64,000 nucleotides of DNA from Lachnospiraceae bacterium G11 (GTDB taxonomy: Bacteria > Bacillota > Clostridia > Lachnospirales > Lachnospiraceae), in assembly GCA_900103495.1 (NCBI GenBank), contig FMWZ01000018.1, forward strand, positions 17,546 to 81,545. The letters are read 5' to 3'. Below the pieces are notes generated by a model that did not search any database, was not told the origin of the DNA, and saw only the letters and a program-made list of their open reading frames with translations. The translations under genes were made by a program, and so were the position numbers. This document shows, piece after piece, positions 7,533 to 16,414 of the stretch (within the stretch, counting starts at the first letter, position 1; every line of letters starts with the position of its first letter).

Positions 7533-8537
7533 ATGGCAAAAGTATTTGAATTAGAAAGCGTATCGAAAGTATACGAGAACGAAGGAAAGGAGTTTGAAGC
7601 TCTAAAGGATATAAACCTTTCCATTGAAGAAGGTGAAATCTTCGGAATAATCGGAATGAGCGGAGCGGGCAAATCCACTCTGGTAAGAACCTTAAACAGA
7701 CTGGAAAAAGTAAATGGAGGAAAAGTTAAATTCTACGGAAGTGACCTGGCAGACCTTAAACCCTCTGAACTTAGAAATGTAAGGCATTCCATCTCCATGA
7801 TTTTCCAGGGATTCAATCTGGTGAACCAGAGAAGCGTTATCGACAACGTGATGCAGCCTCTTCGAATTGCAAAGATACCACGAAAAAAGCGAAATGAAAT
7901 TGCCTTGGAGATGCTTAAAGTAGTGGGACTTGAGGAGAAGAAGGATGCTTATCCCGCAAGACTTTCCGGAGGACAAAGACAAAGGGTTGCAATAGCAAGA
8001 GCCTTAGCGTCAAACCCAAAAGTTCTCTTGTGCGATGAGGCAACAAGCGCCTTGGATCCGAAGATTACAGCGGAAATTTTGGATCTTTTGAAGGAGATAA
8101 ACAAAGACAGAAAACTTACCATAGTAATCATTACTCATGAAATGGCCGTTGTGGAGAAAATCTGTGACAGAGTGGCAATCATCGACGACGGCAGACTTGA
8201 GGAAGTGGGCGAGGTAAAGGAAGTCTTCAGAAATCCCAAGTCGAGGGCAGCAAGAAAGCTGGTATTCCCCAGCAATCCCTTCGATCCTTCAAAAGAGGAA
8301 AGCAGATTAATAAGAATAGTCTTCGACGGATTGGCAGCAAGCGAGCCTTTCATAGCCAATCTTGTGGAGAAAACGGGAAAGAAAGTGAATATCTTAAGCG
8401 CCAACACAAAAAGCGTGGGCGGCATCGGATATGGCCAGATGGTTCTTGAACTGCCTGAGTCCGAAGAAGATCAAAAGATTATCACTGACTTTTTCAAAGA
8501 AGGCGGATTAAGTGTATCGGAGGTAACGAGAGAATGA
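7533..8537 (+). CDS. metN: Methionine ABC importer ATP-binding protein
   Basis: A 334-residue ATPase. Walker A is GMSGAGKST, the signature is LSGGQRQRVA and Walker B is VLLCDEATSALD. The C-terminal ~80 residues form a NIL domain (FDGLAASEPFIANLVEKTGK onward), which in MetN binds cytoplasmic methionine and shuts the transporter down when the pool is full. It overlaps metI by 4 bases (ATGA). With MetI and MetQ it imports L/D-methionine or related sulfur amino acids, feeding the transsulfuration enzymes encoded upstream. Confidence 0.95.
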   Translation: MAKVFELESVSKVYENEGKEFEALKDINLSIEEGEIFGIIGMSGAGKSTLVRTLNRLEKVNGGKVKFYGSDLADLKPSELRNVRHSISMIFQGFNLVNQRSVIDNVMQPLRIAKIPRKKRNEIALEMLKVVGLEEKKDAYPARLSGGQRQRVAIARALASNPKVLLCDEATSALDPKITAEILDLLKEINKDRKLTIVIITHEMAVVEKICDRVAIIDDGRLEEVGEVKEVFRNPKSRAARKLVFPSNPFDPSKEESRLIRIVFDGLAASEPFIANLVEKTGKKVNILSANTKSVGGIGYGQMVLELPESEEDQKIITDFFKEGGLSVSEVTRE

Positions 8538-9187
8538 GTGAATACATAGTTGAAGCCATCCGAAACGGTATATTTGAAACTCTTGAAATGACCTTTTTCT
8601 CGGCTCTGATATCTTACATTTTAGGTCTCCCTTTAGGTGTCGTCCTATACGCCACCGCCAAGGGAAGGCTTTTGGAGAACAGACCGGTTAACGTGATTCT
8701 GGGAACAGTGGTAAACATCCTAAGATCTTTGCCATTCCTGATTCTTCTGGTTTTGTTGATTCCATTTACAAGGTTTGTAACAGGTTCTTCCATAGGAACG
8801 GTTGCATCCATCGTTCCCCTTACAGTGGGAACAATCCCCATAGTGGCACGAATGGTAGAGTCATCTCTCTGCGAAGTGTCTCCGGGAATAATAGAAGCAG
8901 CCACAGCCATGGGAGCATCCCCGGTTTACACGATCATACATTTCATCCTCCCTGAGGCAACCCCCTCACTTCTTTTGGGAGGAGCCATAAATGTAGCGAC
9001 GGTTCTGGGATACTCCGCAATGGCCGGGGTCATCGGAGGTGGCGGCCTTGGAGCCATAGCCCTCCAGTACGGTTACTACAGGTACGAAAAAGAAGTACTG
9101 TGGACCACCGTAACCCTTCTTGTAATCATGGTAATGCTGATTCAGGAAGCCGGCGGATTCATCGCCAAAAAGAAAAGAAAAATCTAA
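8534..9187 (+). CDS. metI: Methionine ABC importer permease
   Basis: A 217-residue, five-helix membrane permease. Typical MetI features are the N-terminal ETLEMTFFSALISYILGLPLG helix and the EAA coupling loop EAATAMGASP about residue 120. GGAGG precedes the start inside the end of metN, so translation is coupled. It forms the membrane channel that MetN drives and MetQ feeds. Confidence 0.95.
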   Translation: MSEYIVEAIRNGIFETLEMTFFSALISYILGLPLGVVLYATAKGRLLENRPVNVILGTVVNILRSLPFLILLVLLIPFTRFVTGSSIGTVASIVPLTVGTIPIVARMVESSLCEVSPGIIEAATAMGASPVYTIIHFILPEATPSLLLGGAINVATVLGYSAMAGVIGGGGLGAIALQYGYYRYEKEVLWTTVTLLVIMVMLIQEAGGFIAKKKRKI

Positions 9188-9220
9188 ATAAACAAACGTA
9201 GAAAGAGGAGAAAAAACATT

Positions 9221-10033
9221 ATGAAAAAAAGAATTTTATCACTTGCACTTGTATTAACCCTGGCAGCAGCCCTTGCAGGATGCGGCAGCGCAAAGGCGGC
9301 AGAGTCATCAACAATTAAGGTCGGCGCAAACATCACACCTCACTCAGAGATTCTCGAGGAGGCAAAACCTTTACTTGAGGCAAAGGGAATCACACTTGAA
9401 ATCGTTAAGCTTGAGGATTCAATCACACCCAACACAGGCGTAATCGAGGGAAGCCTTGACGCTAACTACTTCCAGCACGTTCCTTACCTTGAGCAGTTCA
9501 ACAAGGAAAACGGTTCAGACCTTGTTTCCATCGGCGCTATCCACTACGAGCCCTTCGGAATCTATGCAGGTAAAACCACAGACCTCTCAGCACTTCCTGA
9601 CGGCGCACTTGTAGCAGTTCCCAACAATGTAACAAACGAAGCAAGAGCACTTCTTTTACTTGCACAGGAAGGCCTTCTTACCTTAAAGGATGATGCAGGA
9701 ATCAATGCAACTGTTGAAGATATTGTAGAGAACCCTAAGAACATTCAGTTTAAGGAGCTTGCTCCCGAGCAGCTTGTAGCAGCACTTCCCGATGTTGAAG
9801 TAGCAGTTATCAACGGTAACTACGCAATCGAGGGTGGCCTTCATGTAAGCCAGGCTCTTGCAGTTGAAGCTAACGACGGACTTGCAGCGCAGACTTACGG
9901 AAACATCATTGCAACATCACCCGATAAGAAAGACAACGCAGCACTTAAGACACTTGTAGAAGTTCTTCAGGGACCTGAAATCAAGGCATTTATTGAAGGC
10001 AAATACGACGGAGCAGTAGTTCCGCTTAACTAG
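9221..10033 (+). CDS. metQ: Methionine-binding lipoprotein (NlpA family)
   Basis: A 270-residue lipoprotein. A lipoprotein signal peptide ends at the lipobox LAGC (Cys21), followed by GSAKAAES and a mature domain starting IKVGANITPHSEILEEAKPL, which is diagnostic of MetQ/NlpA substrate-binding proteins. AGAGGAG precedes ATG 9221. It would be anchored to the outer face of the membrane and hand methionine (possibly cysteine derivatives) to MetNI. The gene ends 10 bases before the alcohol dehydrogenase start. Confidence 0.95.
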   Translation: MKKRILSLALVLTLAAALAGCGSAKAAESSTIKVGANITPHSEILEEAKPLLEAKGITLEIVKLEDSITPNTGVIEGSLDANYFQHVPYLEQFNKENGSDLVSIGAIHYEPFGIYAGKTTDLSALPDGALVAVPNNVTNEARALLLLAQEGLLTLKDDAGINATVEDIVENPKNIQFKELAPEQLVAALPDVEVAVINGNYAIEGGLHVSQALAVEANDGLAAQTYGNIIATSPDKKDNAALKTLVEVLQGPEIKAFIEGKYDGAVVPLN

Positions 10034-10043
10034 GAGAAGAGAA

Positions 10044-11204
10044 ATGATTGGATTCGAGTACTACAATCCGGCGAAAATTGTGTTCGGAGAAGACAGTGAA
10101 AAGAAAATAAAAGACTTACTTAAGGCATATGAAGTCAAATCCCTTCTTCTGGTTTACAGCGGAGATTTCATAAAGACCCTGGGAATATACAGTGTAATAG
10201 AAGATGCGGTAAAAGAACTCGGTATCTCCTTCATAGAAAACGGAAACGTAGTTCCGAATCCCAGTATCGATCTTGTAAGAGACCTGGTAAAACAGGGCAA
10301 AGAAAATAGAACGGACTTTGTTTTGGCAGTCGGTGGAGGAAGCTCCATCGATACAGCCAAGGCAGTAGCTCTCGGCATTCCCTATGAAGGAGATGTATGG
10401 GATTTTTTCGAGAAAGGCATATCTCCAAAGGAAGTACTTCCCATAGGTGTAATCGCAACAACCGCATCAAGCGGCTCAGAAACATCCAATGCGGCAATTC
10501 TTTCAAGTGGCGAGTGGAAGCTTGGATTTGAGGATGACAGGATTATCCCCAAGTTTGCAATCATGAATCCTAAGTTTACGGTTGGACTTCCGGCTTACCA
10601 GACTTTTGTGGGAATTGCAGATGTTTTGTCCCATCTTCTTGAGAGATATTTCTCCGATGAGAAGAACTCAGACACAACAGACTACCTTATAGAAGGAGCA
10701 ATAAAAGCCCTTCTTGTTAACGCAGACAGACTTCTTAAAGATCAGAAGGACGTCAATGCCAGAGGTGAAATCCAGTGGCTGGCCAGTGTGGCTCATAACA
10801 ATTTTCTGGATGCAGGAAGAAGAGCCGACTGGGGTTCACACAGAATAGAGCATGAGCTTTCAGCTCAGTACAATATCACTCACGGTGAAGGGATGGCGGT
10901 TGTCACCGTTGCGTGGACCAAATATATGGCAGAGGTTAAACCCTGGAGACTTGCCCTTCTTGCAAGCAGAGTATTTGGAGCTGATCCCTACGACTATTCA
11001 GAGAAGGAAAGAGCTTACATTCTTTCCGAGAAGCTCACCGCGTTCTATAAGAAGCTTGGACTTAAGACCACTCTTACAGAACTTGGTATAGATGACAAAG
11101 ATTTTGAAACAATGGCAAAGAGAGCCACAAGAAACGGCACGGTGGGACACTATGTACCCTTGGATGCCAAAGCATTTACAGAAATCTTAAAACTTGCATT
11201 ATAA
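10044..11204 (+). CDS. Iron-containing (type III) alcohol dehydrogenase
   Basis: A 386-residue NAD(P)-dependent enzyme. The nucleotide loop is GGGSSIDTAKAVALG (about residue 95). Candidate metal ligands are in ADVLSHLLERYF and in SHRIEHELSAQYNITHGEGMAV, the family's Asp/His/His/His set. It resembles butanol-dehydrogenase-like proteins (BdhA/YqhD group). Its place in a sulfur-amino-acid operon is unusual. One inference is removal of aldehydes or 2-oxobutyrate-derived products formed when MccB cleaves cystathionine. Its substrate is not known from the sequence. Confidence 0.88.
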   Translation: MIGFEYYNPAKIVFGEDSEKKIKDLLKAYEVKSLLLVYSGDFIKTLGIYSVIEDAVKELGISFIENGNVVPNPSIDLVRDLVKQGKENRTDFVLAVGGGSSIDTAKAVALGIPYEGDVWDFFEKGISPKEVLPIGVIATTASSGSETSNAAILSSGEWKLGFEDDRIIPKFAIMNPKFTVGLPAYQTFVGIADVLSHLLERYFSDEKNSDTTDYLIEGAIKALLVNADRLLKDQKDVNARGEIQWLASVAHNNFLDAGRRADWGSHRIEHELSAQYNITHGEGMAVVTVAWTKYMAEVKPWRLALLASRVFGADPYDYSEKERAYILSEKLTAFYKKLGLKTTLTELGIDDKDFETMAKRATRNGTVGHYVPLDAKAFTEILKLAL

Positions 11205-11226
11205 AGACAGTACGGAGGAAAAAACG

Positions 11227-11781
11227 ATGGCAAGAGTACATTTAAAACAGCCTGACGAATTAACAGGCGAGGCAAAGAAGGCATATGACGAGCTTAATTC
11301 AAAGGGCAAAATCACTAACATGAAGCTTGTAATGCTTCAGGATTATGGCACATACAAGGCATTTATGGGCTGGTATGATTCATGGGCAAGTCTTGTTGAC
11401 ACAGTGGGACTCCGTGCAGCAACCATTTATGCTCACTCAGTTTCCACAACAAACGGATGCCAGTTATGCTCATTATTCTTTATCAGTGACCTTAAGGAGC
11501 TTGGCCTTGACCCTAACAACTTTGAAACAACTGAGAACGAAAAGCTTCTTCAGCAGCTTGGTCAGCAGATTGTCAAGGATCCCACAAAGGTTTCTGATGA
11601 GCTCTTCGATGGACTTCGCAAGTTCTACACAGATGAGCAGATCATCATTATCGTAGGCTTCGGAGCACAGATGCAGGCAACAAATAACTTCAACTCAGTG
11701 CTTGGTGTTGATGTGGATGCAAGACTTCTTCCTCTTAAGGACCAGTTCAAACCTGCGACCTGGAGAGAAGCCATTAAATAA
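11227..11781 (+). CDS. AhpD-like / carboxymuconolactone decarboxylase-fold protein
   Basis: Start set at ATG 11227 with GGAGGAA upstream. The product is 184 residues. The only strong motif is the CxxC redox pair in TTNGCQLCSLFF (about residue 79), preceded by an alpha-helical AATIYAHSVS segment, as in AhpD and peroxidase-related CMD proteins. These proteins often reduce peroxides or act as thiol-disulfide partners. It is the last gene of the mcc-met operon and is followed at once by a strong terminator. A role in handling reactive sulfur or oxidised thiols would fit but is inference. Confidence 0.75.
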   Translation: MARVHLKQPDELTGEAKKAYDELNSKGKITNMKLVMLQDYGTYKAFMGWYDSWASLVDTVGLRAATIYAHSVSTTNGCQLCSLFFISDLKELGLDPNNFETTENEKLLQQLGQQIVKDPTKVSDELFDGLRKFYTDEQIIIIVGFGAQMQATNNFNSVLGVDVDARLLPLKDQFKPATWREAIK

Positions 11782-11789
11782 ATCTGTCC

Positions 11790-11823
11790 AAAATAAAGGG
11801 AACCTTCGGGTTCCTTTTATTTT
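11790..11823. terminator. Intrinsic terminator, end of mcc-met operon
   Basis: GGGAACC (11798-11804), a TTCG tetraloop and GGTTCC (11809-11814), flanked by AAAATAAA and TTTTATTTT arms that also pair. It can work in both directions. Confidence 0.92.
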
Positions 11824-11831
11824 GCTTATTC

Positions 11832-11860
11832 TTGAAATTAAGGTTTTTCAATGCTACACT
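11832..11860 (+). promoter_or_regulatory. Promoter of the 2-hydroxyacid dehydrogenase operon
   Basis: TTGAAA 11832-11837, 17 bases, TACACT 11855-11860, directly after the terminator and 37 bases before the start codon. Confidence 0.55.
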
Positions 11861-11897
11861 ATTGAAAGATTTATACACCGACCTAGGAGGGCCTGAT

Positions 11898-12857
11898 ATG
11901 AAGATAGTTGCGCTTGAAAGAAGCTGCGTGGGAATGGATATCGACTTTGATTTTACTGAATTTGGAGAGATGATTGTTTATCCAAACACCACTTCACCCG
12001 AAGATACTAAGGAAAGAGCCGCTGAGGCGGACATAATCATTGCCAACAAGGTTCCCTTGAATGCAGAGACTCTTAAGGACGCAACAAATCTTAAGCTTAT
12101 TTGCGAGACAGCTACAGGCTTTGACAATATAGACCTTGAATACTGCAAGAGCAGAGGCATTCAGGTAAGAAACGTTAAAGGCTATTCCACAACCATGGTG
12201 GCACAGCATACATTTGCTTTGGCATTAACCCTTGCTCACCATATGCCTTACTACGACAACTTCGTCAAGTCCGGAGCATATTCTGCTCAGGATAAGTTTT
12301 CATATTTCGACAACACCTTCCGTGAACTTGAAGGCCAGACCTGGGGCATCATCGGAATGGGCAATATAGGCAAAAGAGTTGCTTCCATTGCCACAGCTTT
12401 TGGATGCCGCGTAATTTTCTATTCCCCCACAGGCAAAAGCACAGTAACGGAATACGAGAGAGTCGACTTCGATACCCTCTTAAAGGAAAGCGATATTTTA
12501 TCCCTTCACTGTCCCTTAAGTGATTTGACCAGACATATCATCAACGCAGATGCGTTTAAAAAGATGAAAAACTCTGCTATACTTGTTAACGTTGCCAGAG
12601 GAGCGGTTATCGATCAGGCTGCTTTGGCAGATGCACTTGATAACGGAGAGATTCAGGCAGCAGGCCTTGACGTTCTTGAGGGTGAGCCCATGAAGGTTGA
12701 CAATCCTTTGGCTCGAATTAAGGACAGCAACAAACTTATTATCACTCCCCACATTGCGTGGTGCGCTGTGGAGACCAGAACCAGACTTCTTAATGACGTT
12801 AAGGAGAACATCAGAACCTTCCTTAACGGAGAAGACAGAAATGTAGTAAATAAGTAA
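11898..12857 (+). CDS. D-2-hydroxyacid dehydrogenase
   Basis: Start at ATG 11898 (AGGAGG at 11885-11890); the frame extends upstream through the promoter. The product is 319 residues. The Rossmann loop is GIIGMGNIGKRVA, and the catalytic Arg, Glu and His appear as LVNVARG, LEGEP and TPHIAW. It belongs to the NAD-dependent family that includes D-lactate, glycerate/hydroxypyruvate and phosphoglycerate dehydrogenases. There is no ACT domain, so it is not a long-form SerA. It heads a run with gtrA, lspA, a TSCPD protein and murG in the same direction and with short spacing. Confidence 0.88.
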   Translation: MKIVALERSCVGMDIDFDFTEFGEMIVYPNTTSPEDTKERAAEADIIIANKVPLNAETLKDATNLKLICETATGFDNIDLEYCKSRGIQVRNVKGYSTTMVAQHTFALALTLAHHMPYYDNFVKSGAYSAQDKFSYFDNTFRELEGQTWGIIGMGNIGKRVASIATAFGCRVIFYSPTGKSTVTEYERVDFDTLLKESDILSLHCPLSDLTRHIINADAFKKMKNSAILVNVARGAVIDQAALADALDNGEIQAAGLDVLEGEPMKVDNPLARIKDSNKLIITPHIAWCAVETRTRLLNDVKENIRTFLNGEDRNVVNK

Positions 12858-12866
12858 GGATTTTTT

Positions 12867-13364
12867 ATGAAGAAACTTTTTGATTTTTGCAAAACCATGT
12901 ACAAGAAATATGAGGAGCTTGTAAATTACTTCGTTGTGGGTGTTGCCACAACGGTAGTTTATTTCCTTGCCTGCCTCTTCTTCAAGATTTTCTGGGATCC
13001 CAACATTCCCTTCCAGAATGCTCTTATTAATTTCTGGGGATGGGTTGTAGGTGTTATATTTGCTTACTTCACCAACAGAGCTTTTGTATTTAAGAGCAAA
13101 GATCCCCACATGTGGACCGAATTTTTCAAGTTCACACTGGGAAGAGTGGCAACTCTCTTGCTTGATTTGTTTATTATGTGGCTCTTTGTAAATGCCATGG
13201 ACTGGGGACATTGGACTTACAAAGGATTTGATGCAGGATATTGGCTTGCAAAGTTTATTTCCTGTGTTCTTGTTATGATTGCCAACTATGTAATAAGTAA
13301 GCTTGTGGTTTTCACCGGCAAAGATAAGAATAAGGAAGTAACAAATGAAGAAGCTGACGCTTAA
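12867..13364 (+). CDS. GtrA-family membrane protein
   Basis: A 165-residue protein with four hydrophobic helices: NYFVVGVATTVVYFLACLFF; an INFWGWVVGVIFAYFTNRAF stretch; TLLLDLFIMWLFV; and ISCVLVMIANYVISKLVVF. The N-terminal Phe/Val-Gly motif and TNRAFVF are typical of GtrA proteins, which help move lipid-linked sugars across the membrane for wall polysaccharide modification. It overlaps lspA by 20 bases. Confidence 0.85.
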   Translation: MKKLFDFCKTMYKKYEELVNYFVVGVATTVVYFLACLFFKIFWDPNIPFQNALINFWGWVVGVIFAYFTNRAFVFKSKDPHMWTEFFKFTLGRVATLLLDLFIMWLFVNAMDWGHWTYKGFDAGYWLAKFISCVLVMIANYVISKLVVFTGKDKNKEVTNEEADA

Positions 13365-13893
13365 AAGGACTGTCATTGCAGCAATAGCGGTTATTCTGCT
13401 TGTGTGCTTTGACCAGCTTACCAAATATCTGATTAAGACCAACTTCCAGTTGGGCGAAAGCAGGATGTTAATTGACGGCATTTTGCGTTTGAGATACATT
13501 GAGAATATAGGAATGGCCTGGAGCCTTTTGGAGGGAAAACAGATACTGTTTGCGGTAATAACCCCAATAGTTATCTTCTTTATTGGCAAAACCTTCATTT
13601 GCTTGCCTGAAGAAAAAAGATACACTCCAATCAGGATATTGTGTGTATTTATTACCGCAGGAGCCATCGGAAATCTGATTGACAGAATCTGGAACGGCGA
13701 AACTCTCTTTACGGGAGGAGTCGTGGATTTTATCGATGTTTATATAATTCATTTTCCTGTTTTTAATGTAGCGGATATATATGTAACCTGCTCGGAAATC
13801 GCGCTGATTTTATTGCTCATCTTTTTATACAAGGATGAGGATTTCAAAATAATCATAGACAGCTGTACAGATTTTAAGAAAGGGAATAAATAA
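13345..13893 (+). CDS. lspA: Signal peptidase II (lipoprotein signal peptidase)
   Basis: A 182-residue polytopic aspartyl peptidase. The family motifs FDQLTKYLI, AIGNLIDRIW and VFNVADIYV are all present; the Asp of NLIDR and of NVAD form the catalytic pair. It cleaves prolipoproteins such as the MetQ and the lipoproteins at 15242 and 62488 before the lipidated Cys. It starts inside gtrA, and its stop overlaps the next start (TAATG). Confidence 0.95.
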   Translation: MKKLTLKRTVIAAIAVILLVCFDQLTKYLIKTNFQLGESRMLIDGILRLRYIENIGMAWSLLEGKQILFAVITPIVIFFIGKTFICLPEEKRYTPIRILCVFITAGAIGNLIDRIWNGETLFTGGVVDFIDVYIIHFPVFNVADIYVTCSEIALILLLIFLYKDEDFKIIIDSCTDFKKGNK

Positions 13894-14129
13894 TGCAGTA
13901 TAAGACACAGGGAACATGTTCAACAGCAATTGATTTGGAACTGGATGGAGACATTATCAAGTCTGTATCTTTCACAGGCGGATGTAACGGAAACCTTCAG
14001 GGAATCAGTAAACTTGTTGAAGGAATGAACAAAAACGATGCTATTGCAAAGCTCAAGGGCATAAAATGCGGATTTAAGAACACCTCTTGTCCCGATCAGC
14101 TTGCTCACGCTTTGGAGGCATATAAATAA
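13893..14129 (+). CDS. TSCPD-domain protein
   Basis: A 78-residue protein with the signature TSCPDQLAHAL at its C-terminus and a Cys in GTCSTAIDLELDG and in FTGGCNGN. This matches the short stand-alone TSCPD family related to the C-terminal extension of class II ribonucleotide reductases (NrdJb-like). Its role is unknown; metal or nucleotide binding through the conserved Cys has been suggested for the family. It is coupled on both sides by TAATG overlaps (lspA upstream, murG downstream). Confidence 0.85.
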   Translation: MQYKTQGTCSTAIDLELDGDIIKSVSFTGGCNGNLQGISKLVEGMNKNDAIAKLKGIKCGFKNTSCPDQLAHALEAYK

Positions 14130-15199
14130 TGAAAAAAATAGTTCTTACAGGCGGCGGAACAGCCGGACACGTCACAGCAAACATTGCACTTTTGCCATAT
14201 CTTAAAGCAGAAGGATATGAGGTAAGCTACATAGGTTCCTACGATGGAATCGAGAAGAGACTTATCGCTGATTTTGACATTCCTTATTATGGAATTGCAA
14301 CAGGTAAGTTCAGAAGATACTTTGATCCCAAGAACTTTTCAGATCCCTTCAGAGTACTCAAGGGCTTCTCGGAGGCCAAGAAAATTCTTAAGGAGATTAA
14401 TCCTGATGTGCTTTTCTCAAAGGGGGGTTTTGTTTCGGTTCCCGTAGTAAGAGCAGCGGCATCTCTTAAGATTCCGTGCATTATTCACGAGTCCGATATG
14501 ACACCGGGACTTGCAAACAAGATTTGCCTTCCGGTTGCCAAGAAGCTTTGCTGTAACTTCCCGGAGACCATGAAATATGTGAAGGAAGGAAATGCTCTCC
14601 TTACCGGAACCCCCATAAGAGATGAACTTCTTAAGGGCAGTGCCGAGGAAGGTTATAAGCTGTGCGGATTTACCCATGACAAGCCGGTGGTAATGGTTAT
14701 CGGCGGAAGTCAGGGTGCAGCGGCCATAAATAAGACTGTAAGAGACTCTCTTAACCTGATGCTCAAAGACTTTCAGGTGGTTCACATATGCGGAAAAGAG
14801 AAAGTCGATAATATGCTTCTCAATGTGGAAGGTTATAAGCAGTTTGAGTATTTAAAGGGCGAGCTTAAGCATGTATTTGCCATGGCAGATCTGGTGATTT
14901 CAAGAGCCGGAGCAAACTCAATCTGTGAACTTCTGGCACTTAAGAAACCCAACATTCTTATTCCCCTTCCCACTTCTCAAAGCAGAGGCGACCAGCTTCT
15001 TAATGCGGCATCCTTTGAATCTCAGGGATTCAGTATTGTAATTAATGAGGATGATTTGTCGGAGAAGTATCTTATGGAGAAGATACATGAGCTGTATTTT
15101 TCAAAGCAAAGTTACATTGATGCTATGAAAAACAGCGGACAGCAGAATGCCACAGCAACCATAATGAAACTCATAAATGAGATTGCTGAGGAGAAATAG
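14129..15199 (+). CDS. murG: UDP-GlcNAc transferase of lipid II synthesis
   Basis: A 356-residue GT28 glycosyltransferase. The N-terminal GGGTAGHVTANIALL binds the lipid diphosphate, and the donor domain carries VIGGSQGAAAINK and SRAGANSICELLAL. It adds GlcNAc to lipid I to make lipid II on the cytoplasmic face. The sequence has the slightly divergent form seen in clostridia. It overlaps the TSCPD gene stop by one base (TAATG). Confidence 0.95.
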   Translation: MKKIVLTGGGTAGHVTANIALLPYLKAEGYEVSYIGSYDGIEKRLIADFDIPYYGIATGKFRRYFDPKNFSDPFRVLKGFSEAKKILKEINPDVLFSKGGFVSVPVVRAAASLKIPCIIHESDMTPGLANKICLPVAKKLCCNFPETMKYVKEGNALLTGTPIRDELLKGSAEEGYKLCGFTHDKPVVMVIGGSQGAAAINKTVRDSLNLMLKDFQVVHICGKEKVDNMLLNVEGYKQFEYLKGELKHVFAMADLVISRAGANSICELLALKKPNILIPLPTSQSRGDQLLNAASFESQGFSIVINEDDLSEKYLMEKIHELYFSKQSYIDAMKNSGQQNATATIMKLINEIAEEK

Positions 15200-15206
15200 A
15201 GAAAAT

Positions 15207-15233
15207 AAAAAAAGCGCTTTAAGCGCTTTTTTT
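15207..15233. terminator. Bidirectional intrinsic terminator
   Basis: AAAAAAAGCGC, loop TTTAA, GCGCTTTTTTT. It serves murG on the plus strand and the convergent lipoprotein gene on the minus strand. Confidence 0.92.
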
Positions 15234-15241
15234 ATTGTTTA

Positions 15242-16276
15242 TTAATATAAGTTCTTGAAAACGTCTCGGCGGTTATATTTCTTACCGTTACTTACAATCG
15301 TATCGGCATTCTCCATATAGAACCAGCCTTTGACGGTTTCACCTTTTTCCATGTAAACCCAGTGAGAATCATCGGTCTGAGTGAATTTTACTTCTTCGTC
15401 TGACTTTGGAACCGCTGTCTGCTTGGATGAGGTGCTTCTGGATTCATAAAGATACAAATCTATAAGCTGGGTTACAGGTTCTGTATTCTGGTCCTCATAG
15501 GGGTAGAGGATATCACTCTTATACATCTTAAAGTTGGAAGCAATCTGCTGATCCGAACCTGACACCCATGTGGCAGGGGCTTTCCAGTTCTGCAGAATGT
15601 GAAGGTCATAAGCAGATTCAATCTGTCCGTTACCTTTGATTACAAAGTACTCATCTCCCGGGAAATAAGGAACGTGTCCGAGACAATATGTACCGCTTCC
15701 TGTGAATCTTATGAAGTAGGTGTAGGGAGTTCCGTTAGCACCGTAATCCAGAATGGCTATTTCCCTGTATCTGTCCCTGGTATCAATGTCTGTAATGTAG
15801 TAGGACATGAGATTGGGATCCTGTATATGAATACCCTGATCGCTGAGGAAAAGGGTGTATTTGTAATCGCCGCCGTTAATTGTGAAGGCATCCACAGCTG
15901 TTCCGTACTCTGCAATGGAAGAACGTGATGCATTGTAGTAAACCGTATCCAGATTTCCGTCACAGTCAAGGTCAACAAGGCAGGTGTCTCCCACAGGAAC
16001 CTCTTCCATGTAGTCATTGTCAAAATCAAGAATATCGATTATTGTGCCATCGGTATTCTCAGAATCCTCTTCATCCTCTTCGCTCTCTTCAGAAGGTGCG
16101 TTACCTGAGCCGTCCGTATATGACAGGGTATCCTCATCGAAAATTTCCATGAAGTGGGTTTCGGGATCCACGGTAACAACCTCTGTCTTACCCAGATTCT
16201 CAAAAGCACATCCGGAAAGAGCAACCGTTAATGAAATTGTAATTCCCAGTGTACTTACAAGGGATTTTCTGCTCAT
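15242..16276 (-). CDS. Lipoprotein of unknown function
   Basis: A 344-residue protein with a lipoprotein signal peptide ending in LSGC (Cys22) and GGAGG before the start. An acidic linker (EESEEDEEDSENTD) separates the anchor from a domain that begins VGDTCLVDLDCDGNLDTVYY, which looks like an FG-GAP/VCBS-type calcium-binding blade (DxDxDGxxD). Further D-rich turns (DIDTRDRYREIAILD) follow. A C-terminal WFYMENADTIVSNGKKYNR stretch ends it. It probably sits on the outer membrane face with a small beta-propeller-like domain. No function can be assigned. Confidence 0.7.
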   Translation of the reverse strand: MSRKSLVSTLGITISLTVALSGCAFENLGKTEVVTVDPETHFMEIFDEDTLSYTDGSGNAPSEESEEDEEDSENTDGTIIDILDFDNDYMEEVPVGDTCLVDLDCDGNLDTVYYNASRSSIAEYGTAVDAFTINGGDYKYTLFLSDQGIHIQDPNLMSYYITDIDTRDRYREIAILDYGANGTPYTYFIRFTGSGTYCLGHVPYFPGDEYFVIKGNGQIESAYDLHILQNWKAPATWVSGSDQQIASNFKMYKSDILYPYEDQNTEPVTQLIDLYLYESRSTSSKQTAVPKSDEEVKFTQTDDSHWVYMEKGETVKGWFYMENADTIVSNGKKYNRRDVFKNLY

Positions 16277-16414
16277 TGGGCGCCTCCAAAAGCTCTCTGT
16301 AACTCTACTTCATTTTATGATATTTTCGCAGTTTTGTAAACGTTGCCCTTGGTTGATAATTAAGGGTCTCGGATATAAAATAGTCATAGAAAAATAAACA
16401 TAGGAGTTAAGTAT

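Noticed and set aside
12516..13667. 383-codon open frame on the minus strand
   Set aside because: It is antisense to four well-supported genes (2-hydroxyacid dehydrogenase, gtrA, lspA) and has no recognisable domain or ribosome site.
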